From Bacteroidota bacterium (GTDB taxonomy: Bacteria; Bacteroidota; Bacteroidia; Chitinophagales; Chitinophagaceae), in the NCBI GenBank assembly GCA_023409675.1, contig JAEYRC010000281.1:1-14945 (forward strand): a stretch of DNA of 14,945 nucleotides, written 5' to 3'. How positions within the stretch are numbered: position 1 is the stretch's first letter; every line of letters begins with the position of its first letter. The translations under genes and the position numbers were made by a program. Shown here piece after piece: positions 7,756 through 13,223 of the stretch. The notes under the pieces were generated by a model. That model saw only the letters and a list, made by a program, of their open reading frames with translations, did no database searches and was not told the DNA's origin.

Positions 7756-7777
7756 CCTGTAGTGAATCAACTACAAA
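7756..7777. promoter_or_regulatory. Inverted repeat TGTAG-N8-CTACA(AA), candidate operator of the kai operon
   Basis: TGTAG (7758-7762) and CTACA (7771-7775) are perfect arms around an 8-nt spacer; the right side continues as CTACAAA to 7777, exactly as in the copy before the response regulator. Only the two outermost left bases (CC instead of TT) differ between the two sites. The spacer sequences are unrelated, which is what a dimeric protein-binding site would show. Its centre lies roughly 80 bp upstream of the predicted kaiB transcription start, a position suited to activation. Confidence 0.6.
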
Positions 7778-7812
7778 GTAAAGTCTGAGAAAATCACAGC
7801 CGCTATAATGGA

Positions 7813-7840
7813 TTGTGCACTTTCAAAAAGTCTATTTTTG
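7813..7840 (+). promoter_or_regulatory. Predicted Bacteroidota-type promoter of kaiBC
   Basis: TATTTTTG at 7833-7840 fits the Bacteroidota -7 consensus TAnnTTTG exactly, and a TTG at 7813-7815 stands 17 bp upstream as a -33 element. Transcription would begin near 7846, giving a leader of about 65 nt before kaiB. Confidence 0.5.
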
Positions 7841-7844
7841 AAAG
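7820..7844. repeat. Perfect 10-bp inverted repeat overlapping the kaiB -7 element
   Basis: CTTTCAAAAA (7820-7829) and TTTTTGAAAG (7835-7844) are perfect 10-bp arms around GTCTA. The predicted -7 element TATTTTTG lies within the last loop bases and the right arm. A protein bound here would block the promoter; alternatively the dyad is an AT-rich hairpin. The arms are unlike the TGTAG-type repeat, so a second regulator would be implied. Confidence 0.5.
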
Positions 7845-7909
7845 AATACGCTCCCGGAAATCAATATTAATAGCCTTGATTCATTAGCCTTAAGGGGTAG
7901 TGATTAGTT

Positions 7910-8188
7910 ATGAGCAAGATTATATTCAGTATATATATAGCGGGTACTGTTGCCCGTAATGCCCCTGCAATCAATTCATTCAGGAAGGTCTGCGAAGAGG
8001 AGCTAAAGCAGGATTCTTTTGAAATACAGGTGTTTAATATTCTCAACGATCCACAACGAGCAGAATCACATAAGATCTTAGCCGTGCCTACCATTATCCG
8101 CGAACGTCCGACACCCGAGAAACGGGTAATCGGTGATACGCGTGAAGTGCAGAATGCGCTTAAGGCATTCACTTTTTTAATGGAATAA
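7910..8188 (+). CDS. kaiB: KaiB-family clock protein
   Basis: A 92-residue KaiB protein, thioredoxin-like in fold, which in cyanobacteria switches fold and binds the CI ring of KaiC. Recognised by FSIYIAGTVARN at the N-terminus, FNILNDPQRAESHKILAVPT in the middle (cyanobacterial counterpart DVLKNPQLAEEDKILATPT) and KRVIGD near the end. Lys55 and the Pro60 that is cis in the family are present. Numbering an ungapped alignment from memory, cyanobacterial Gly88 and Asp90, which affect fold switching, correspond to Ala86 and Thr88 here. Length is slightly under the roughly 102 residues of Synechococcus KaiB, as the acidic tail is missing. It is the first gene of a kaiB-kaiC-kinase cluster, with only 11 bp before kaiC. 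No signal peptide; the protein is cytosolic. Confidence 0.93.
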   Translation: MSKIIFSIYIAGTVARNAPAINSFRKVCEEELKQDSFEIQVFNILNDPQRAESHKILAVPTIIRERPTPEKRVIGDTREVQNALKAFTFLME

Positions 8189-8199
8189 ACAATATACGT

Positions 8200-9711
8200 A
8201 TGAAGAATGATGCCGGTAATATGCGGACATCCCTTTCTCCGGGATCGTTACCCAAAACAAAGACAGGCATACCTGGCTTTGATGCCATCAGTTATGGTGG
8301 TCTGCCCAAAGGCAGGGCTACCCTGATTTCCGGAAGTTCAGGAAGCGGGAAAACTATTTTTGCATGTCAGTTTCTGATAGAAGGCGCAAGGCAATTTAAT
8401 GAGCCCGGAGTTTTTGTAACCTTTGAAGAGAATACCGATGACCTGAGGAAGAATGTACGGTCTTTTGGATGGGATATTGCGGCTATGGAAGAAGCCGGTA
8501 CCTGGAAATTTGTTGATGCATCCATACCCCTGGTGAATGAAACCGAAGTGGTTGGGCAGTTTGATCTGGGTGCCCTGCTCGTCAGGATTACGGCTGCCAT
8601 CAAAGAAGTAAAGGCCCGACGTGTAGTGCTTGATTCAATAGGCTCTCTCTTTCAGCATTTCAACGACCCCTCTGTGATCCGACGTGAAATTTTCCGGATT
8701 CTGTCTTTTCTGAAAAAGAAAAACATTATTATACTGATTACCAGTGAGCGACTGGAAGAGTACGGCGCAGTGTCGCGTTTCGGCGTTGAAGAATATATTA
8801 CCGATAATGTATTGATCCTGCGGAATGTGCTGGAATTCGAAAAAAGACGCCGTACTATTGAAATTCTGAAATACCGGGGCTCGCGTCATAGTATGGGCGA
8901 ACAATCGTTTGTGATCAATCCCGATACAGGCATTAACATCATACCGCTCACTCGGCTTCAGTTGGTTCAGCGCTCTTCCAATAAACGGGCTACATCGGGT
9001 AACCTGCGACTGGATGAAATGTGCGGTAATGGCTTTTTCCGTGATTCGATCGTATTAATTTCCGGCGCTACCGGAACCGGTAAAACCCTGCTGGTTACTG
9101 AATTCATCAAAGGTGGTTTCGACCATAATGAAAAAACCCTGTTCATTGCTTTTGAAGAAAGCCGCGAGCAACTTACCCGCAATGCGTTGGGATGGGGAAT
9201 TGATTTTGCGGAAATGGAAAAACGCGGCTTATTACAGGTGCAGTCTGTATATCCCGAAAACGCGAGTCTTGAAGAACATCTGCTGAATATTGAAAAAGAG
9301 ATCGAAGCCTATAAGCCCCAACGTTTCGCATTGGATAGTCTTACCGCGATAGAAAGAGGCAGCAGCAAAAAGAATTTTCGCGAATTTCTCGTTTCACTGA
9401 CCTCATTTTTAAAAAAGAAGGAAATCACCGGGGTGTTTACCTCTACCAGTACCAATATTGTTGGCGGAACTTCCGTTACCGACAGCCATATATCAACCAT
9501 CACCGATTCGATTATACTGCTCCGTTATGCCGAATTGTTCGGAAATATTCACCGGGTGATCGCTGTGCTTAAAATGCGGGGTTCAATGCATACCAAAGGG
9601 ATCTATGAGTATGAAATCAACGAAAATGACATGAATATTCATACCGATCAATTCAATATGATGAGTGGGATACTGGGCGGGATGCCCCAAATAACTGAAA
9701 AAAATTCATGA
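8200..9711 (+). CDS. kaiC: KaiC, double-domain circadian-clock ATPase/autokinase
   Basis: A 503-residue KaiC with tandem RecA-like domains that should form a hexamer. CI carries Walker A GSSGSGKT (45-52), catalytic Glu pair E76-E77 in TFEEN, and Walker B RVVLDSIGS with D145. CII carries Walker A GATGTGKT (289-296), E319-E320 in AFEES, and Walker B ALDSLTAI with D379. The CII phosphorylation segment is VTDSHISTITDSIIL: Ser432 and Thr433 match cyanobacterial Ser431 and Thr432, and Thr427 matches Thr426. Autokinase, autophosphatase and ATPase activity are all expected. The protein ends soon after the A-loop region (MPQITEKNS), lacking the C-terminal tail that KaiA binds. Start 8200 is chosen for its 11-bp distance from kaiB; ATG 8221 is an alternative. 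No kaiA is nearby, and a histidine kinase follows 33 bp downstream, a likely input or output partner. Confidence 0.96.
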   Translation: MKNDAGNMRTSLSPGSLPKTKTGIPGFDAISYGGLPKGRATLISGSSGSGKTIFACQFLIEGARQFNEPGVFVTFEENTDDLRKNVRSFGWDIAAMEEAGTWKFVDASIPLVNETEVVGQFDLGALLVRITAAIKEVKARRVVLDSIGSLFQHFNDPSVIRREIFRILSFLKKKNIIILITSERLEEYGAVSRFGVEEYITDNVLILRNVLEFEKRRRTIEILKYRGSRHSMGEQSFVINPDTGINIIPLTRLQLVQRSSNKRATSGNLRLDEMCGNGFFRDSIVLISGATGTGKTLLVTEFIKGGFDHNEKTLFIAFEESREQLTRNALGWGIDFAEMEKRGLLQVQSVYPENASLEEHLLNIEKEIEAYKPQRFALDSLTAIERGSSKKNFREFLVSLTSFLKKKEITGVFTSTSTNIVGGTSVTDSHISTITDSIILLRYAELFGNIHRVIAVLKMRGSMHTKGIYEYEINENDMNIHTDQFNMMSGILGGMPQITEKNS

Positions 9712-9744
9712 CCCTGATTCAGCCTAACCTGCTGATGTTGCCCC

Positions 9745-10815
9745 ATGTTTTTAAAAATGACAGCTGCTTATTCTACGGACCTAATTCTTGAAAATCTGCT
9801 CGATGGCGTGCTGATTGTAGACCGCAACGGTATCATTCTCCTCGCCAACAAGGCCGCCGGACATATTTTCAATCAGCCCGCTGATCAATTGATCGGTCAG
9901 CCCTTCGGCTTTCCCGTAACTCCTTTTGATATCCAGGAAATTGAAGTGGTCAGGAGGGAAAAAATTCTGACCATACAGATGCTGGCATCAAAGCTTCGCT
10001 GGCGCGATACCGATGCTTATCTGCTTTCGCTTCGCGACATCAGTAAGCTGAAAAAAGTTGAGCATGAACTACATGCCGAACGGCGAAAGCTGGAACTAAC
10101 CAACCTGGAGAATGAACAATATGCTTCGCTCGCCTCGCATGATCTGAAAGAACCGGTACGAAAAATTCTTATTTACAGCGACTGGCTGATGAATATGCAC
10201 CCTTCACCACCCGATCAGCGTATCCTGAACCGGGTGGAAAAAATTCATAAAGCCGCCCGGCGCATGCAGTCGCTCATGAGTGGCATTGCTGAATATTCAC
10301 GATTAACCGTTGAAAAAAACAGTCCGGTATTTGTACCGGTTAACCTGTATTCGATAGTACGGGAAGTGTGTCATGACCTGGAAATAATCATCCGCGAAAA
10401 AGAGGCGCAAATAACCATCGATGCCTTACCGTCAATCACCGCGATCCCGGTTCAAATGCATCAGTTGTTTATGAATATCATTTCCAACGCGCTGAAATAT
10501 TCCAAATCCGACACCCGGCCGCATATTCGTATCGATTGCAGGAATTCTGAAAATTTTGTGGAAATAACCATTTCCGATAACGGCATTGGCTTCGAAAGCC
10601 GCTTTGCGGAACAGATCTTTCATCCGTTCAACCGGCTTCATTCGGGTGATTATGAAGGCAGCGGTATCGGACTGGCGATCTGCAAAAAAATTGTCAACCT
10701 CCACGGTGGTACCATCCGGGCCAAAAGCATTCCGGGCGATGGCTCCGTATTCATTTTTACTCTGCGCAGAATTCCGGAGCCCGAAACCGATTTCCCTGAT
10801 TTTGGAGCTGAGTAA
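9745..10815 (+). CDS. Soluble PAS histidine kinase of the kai cluster
   Basis: A 356-residue cytosolic hybrid-free histidine kinase. One PAS domain (about 12-100) starts at LENLLDGVLIVDRNGIILLA and ends near LRDISKLKK, followed by a short coiled coil (100-128). The HisKA H-box is ASHDLKEPVRKIL with His132. HATPase_c has the N-box FMNIISNALKYS (N244, N248), G1 box DNGIGF (278-283), and G2 box GSGIGLAICKKI (305-316). It starts 33 bp after kaiC and is probably in the same transcript, so it is a candidate clock-output or input kinase, by analogy with SasA or CikA. Unlike SasA it has no KaiB-like N-terminal domain, so how it would touch KaiC is unknown. No receiver gene follows in the operon. ATG 9757 is an alternative start. 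Its core closely resembles that of the large kinase at 13224. Confidence 0.92.
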   Translation: MFLKMTAAYSTDLILENLLDGVLIVDRNGIILLANKAAGHIFNQPADQLIGQPFGFPVTPFDIQEIEVVRREKILTIQMLASKLRWRDTDAYLLSLRDISKLKKVEHELHAERRKLELTNLENEQYASLASHDLKEPVRKILIYSDWLMNMHPSPPDQRILNRVEKIHKAARRMQSLMSGIAEYSRLTVEKNSPVFVPVNLYSIVREVCHDLEIIIREKEAQITIDALPSITAIPVQMHQLFMNIISNALKYSKSDTRPHIRIDCRNSENFVEITISDNGIGFESRFAEQIFHPFNRLHSGDYEGSGIGLAICKKIVNLHGGTIRAKSIPGDGSVFIFTLRRIPEPETDFPDFGAE

Positions 10816-10931
10816 CTATCCTAAAAACAGGCAATTCCCGAATTTTAATGCAGTTGTAACCCTGCCCGGCTGTTTACCCATATAAAATGCTGAATTTTGC
10901 GGTCTCATTCAGAAAATGTTTAGTTGTAATC

Positions 10932-13145
10932 ATGAAGCAGATCAGTCTACTCCTCGTTGTCATTGCGTTTTATCAGGCTGCCCTGGGGCAGAGAATCCAG
11001 GGAACTGTAAAAGGGTCCGATAAAAAGCCCCTTAGCGGCGCCACCATTCAAAATCTTTCCCGCGATCAGCATGTGCACAGTATGGAAAATGGGTATTTCA
11101 TCTTTCCTTCCGCGGCAATGGGCGATACCCTGCTGGTCAGTCATGTTTCCTATGCCGGAAAACAGGTGATGGTTGACTCGGCATTTATGTCTATTGTACT
11201 GGAGCATATGGCTTTTCAGCTCGACGATGTGATGGTTCATCCGCAGCTAAAACACCTGAATATCCTGTCGGCCATCGATCTGCAAACCAACCCGGTAACC
11301 AGCTCTCAGGAGATCCTGCGTAAAATACCGGGCTTATTCATCGGACAGCATGCCGGTGGGGGTAAGGCGGAACAGATCTTTCTGCGTGGATTCGATATTG
11401 ATCATGGAACAGATATTAGTATTACGGTAGATGGAATGCCGGTGAATATGGTTAGTCATGCTCACGGTCAGGGCTATGCGGATCTGCACTTCCTGATTCC
11501 GGAAGCCATCGAGAAAATAGATTTCGACAAGGGCCCCTATGTAGCTGCCAAAGGAAATTTTGCTACCGCGGGCTATGTCGATTTCCAAACCCGCGAACGT
11601 CTGGATGCCTCTTCGGTTACACTGGAAAAAGGAATGTTCGGACATTTCCGAGGACTGGGCATGATCAACCTGCTGAATTCGGAAAAAGAGGCGGCCTGGG
11701 CAGGAATTGAATTCCTGCAGACCGATGGATTTTTTGAATCTCCCCAGAACTTCAACCGTATGAATGTTATGGGAAAATATTCCCGCTGGCTGAATACCAC
11801 CGACAAGATCTCTGTTACCCTGTCGCATCTGTCGAGTCAGTGGGATGCCAGTGGGCAGATTCCACAGCGTGCGGTTGACCAGCGGCTCATTAGCCGGTTT
11901 GGCGCTATCGATGACACCGAAGGCGGTAATACCAGCCGCAGCAACTTCAGTGTGCAGTATCATAAACAAATCAATCCGCAAACTTTCATCCGCAATACGG
12001 CCTATCTTAACCGTTATGATTTCGAACTGTATTCCAATTTTACCTTCTTCCTCGAAGATGAACTGAACGGCGATCAGATCCGGCAAAAAGAACAACGATC
12101 CATAGCCGGCTTCAATTCTGAACTGCAGCACAATACCTATCTTGGCAACTGGGGTGTAGAATTACGTGCGGGTATTGGTTTGCGTGATGACCAGGTTAAG
12201 GACAATGAATTATCGCATACCCTTAACCGTAAAACCACCCTCAATCCCATCATGCTGGGTGATGTACACGAAACCAATCTGAGCAGTTTTGCCCAGGCCG
12301 ATTTCAGTCTGGGCAAGTGGGTGGTTAATGCGGGGTTGCGTTACGACCAGTTCCGGTTTCAGTATACCGATAAGCTGCCGGCACAATATACCGTTGACGC
12401 GGTACACAAAGGTATGCTGAGCCCCAAAGTGAACATCATTTACAATCAGGATCAGCGGGTGCAGTATTTTCTAAAACTGGGCAAAGGCTTTCACAGTAAC
12501 GATACCCGTGTCGTGATCGCACGTAACGGGCAAACCATTCTTCCACCGGTATATGGCGCTGATCTCGGGTTGATTCTCAAGCCCATACCCCGAATGGTGC
12601 TTAATGCTGCGGCCTGGTACCTGTTTTCAGAACAGGAGTTCGTGTATGTCGGCGATGCGGGAATTGTTGAACCCAGCGGACGTTCTGTACGAAAAGGCAT
12701 TGATCTGGGCTTGCGTTACCAACTTGGCCGTTACCTCTTCCTGCATGGCGATGCCACCTATACCCATGCCCGTGCTATTGATGAAGCGAAAGGCGAGGAC
12801 CTGATTCCGCTCGCGCCAAAGGTCACTGCAGCCGGCGGATTGTCCTATAAACATCCATCCGGATTCAATTCGGGTATCCGGGCCCGTTACCTCGGCGACC
12901 GCCCGGCTAATGAAGACAATAGCATTGTGGCGAAGGGTTATTTCATAGCCGATGCCAATGCCGGTTTTGAATGGAAGCGTTTCGGGATAGGCCTGATCGC
13001 TGAAAACATCTTTGATGTGGCCTGGAATGAAACACAGTTTGCCACAGAAAGCCGGTTGCGGAATGAACCCGCATCTGTAACCGAAATTCATTTTACACCG
13101 GGAACTCCTTTTAACCTCAGGGGTTATCTGAAATTTAAATTCTGA
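10932..13145 (+). CDS. TonB-dependent outer-membrane receptor with carboxypeptidase-regulatory-like domain
   Basis: A 737-residue TonB-dependent receptor. Start 10932 gives the signal peptide MKQISLLLVVIAFYQAALG; the frame extends to ATG 10887, but that would place 15 extra residues before it. A CarboxypepD_reg-like domain (about 20-98: IQGTVKGSDKKPLSGATI) precedes the plug (about 105-215, with EILRKIPGLFIG and IFLRGFDIDHGTDISITVDG). The remainder is barrel, ending in LRGYLKFKF with the terminal Phe of outer-membrane barrels. The plug is histidine-rich, with SHAHGQGYADLHF (His176, 178, 186) and nearby His140 and His158, which may hint at a metal or metal-chelate ligand (inference). It is not SusC-type: there is no SusD partner and it is shorter. 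It lies 116 bp after the kai kinase, with a near-match to a -7 element (GAATTTTG) in between, so it may be separately transcribed. Confidence 0.9.
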   Translation: MKQISLLLVVIAFYQAALGQRIQGTVKGSDKKPLSGATIQNLSRDQHVHSMENGYFIFPSAAMGDTLLVSHVSYAGKQVMVDSAFMSIVLEHMAFQLDDVMVHPQLKHLNILSAIDLQTNPVTSSQEILRKIPGLFIGQHAGGGKAEQIFLRGFDIDHGTDISITVDGMPVNMVSHAHGQGYADLHFLIPEAIEKIDFDKGPYVAAKGNFATAGYVDFQTRERLDASSVTLEKGMFGHFRGLGMINLLNSEKEAAWAGIEFLQTDGFFESPQNFNRMNVMGKYSRWLNTTDKISVTLSHLSSQWDASGQIPQRAVDQRLISRFGAIDDTEGGNTSRSNFSVQYHKQINPQTFIRNTAYLNRYDFELYSNFTFFLEDELNGDQIRQKEQRSIAGFNSELQHNTYLGNWGVELRAGIGLRDDQVKDNELSHTLNRKTTLNPIMLGDVHETNLSSFAQADFSLGKWVVNAGLRYDQFRFQYTDKLPAQYTVDAVHKGMLSPKVNIIYNQDQRVQYFLKLGKGFHSNDTRVVIARNGQTILPPVYGADLGLILKPIPRMVLNAAAWYLFSEQEFVYVGDAGIVEPSGRSVRKGIDLGLRYQLGRYLFLHGDATYTHARAIDEAKGEDLIPLAPKVTAAGGLSYKHPSGFNSGIRARYLGDRPANEDNSIVAKGYFIADANAGFEWKRFGIGLIAENIFDVAWNETQFATESRLRNEPASVTEIHFTPGTPFNLRGYLKFKF

Positions 13146-13159
13146 TCAAACCAGTTTCC

Positions 13160-13184
13160 CGGTTGTTGGGGATATGGCCAACCG
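13160..13184. terminator. Possible bidirectional hairpin between convergent genes
   Basis: CGGTTG (13160-13165) and CAACCG (13179-13184) are perfect 6-bp arms with a 13-nt loop, in the 78-bp gap between the receptor stop and the kinase stop. Only TTT follows on the + strand. A modest terminator is possible; nothing else is seen in this gap. Confidence 0.35.
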
Positions 13185-13223
13185 TTTCAGCAGTTCAGAG
13201 CATCACGATCTGCCTTGCTGATG

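Larger units (their letters stand above)
7586..7909. promoter_or_regulatory. 324-bp intergenic region upstream of kaiB
   Basis: No convincing gene lies here on either strand. Contents from left to right are a weak hairpin after the regulator, an unremarkable stretch (about 7620-7755), the operator-like inverted repeat 7756-7777, and the kaiB promoter with its overlapping palindrome (7813-7844). A leader of about 65 nt follows, containing a purine-rich AAGGGG at 7892-7897, rather far (12 nt) from the kaiB ATG to be a standard Shine-Dalgarno. Confidence 0.6.

Noticed and set aside
7820..7844. The palindrome read as a Rho-independent terminator of the response regulator.
   Set aside because: Its stem is almost entirely A/T, it lies over 230 bp from the stop codon, and no T-tract follows the stem. 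The overlap with a -7 element is a better explanation.
8200..9711. Alternative reading of the kaiC gene as a RadA- or RecA-like repair protein or archaeal KaiC-like single-domain ATPase.
   Set aside because: Two complete RecA-like domains and the intact ISTITD phosphorylation segment, together with an adjacent kaiB, fit KaiC specifically.
11334..12131. Long (265-codon) open frame on the minus strand inside the TonB receptor gene.
   Set aside because: It is antisense to a well-supported barrel gene, has low-complexity shadow-like composition and no recognisable domain. The same applies to minus-strand frames at 3070-3672 and 12627-13091.
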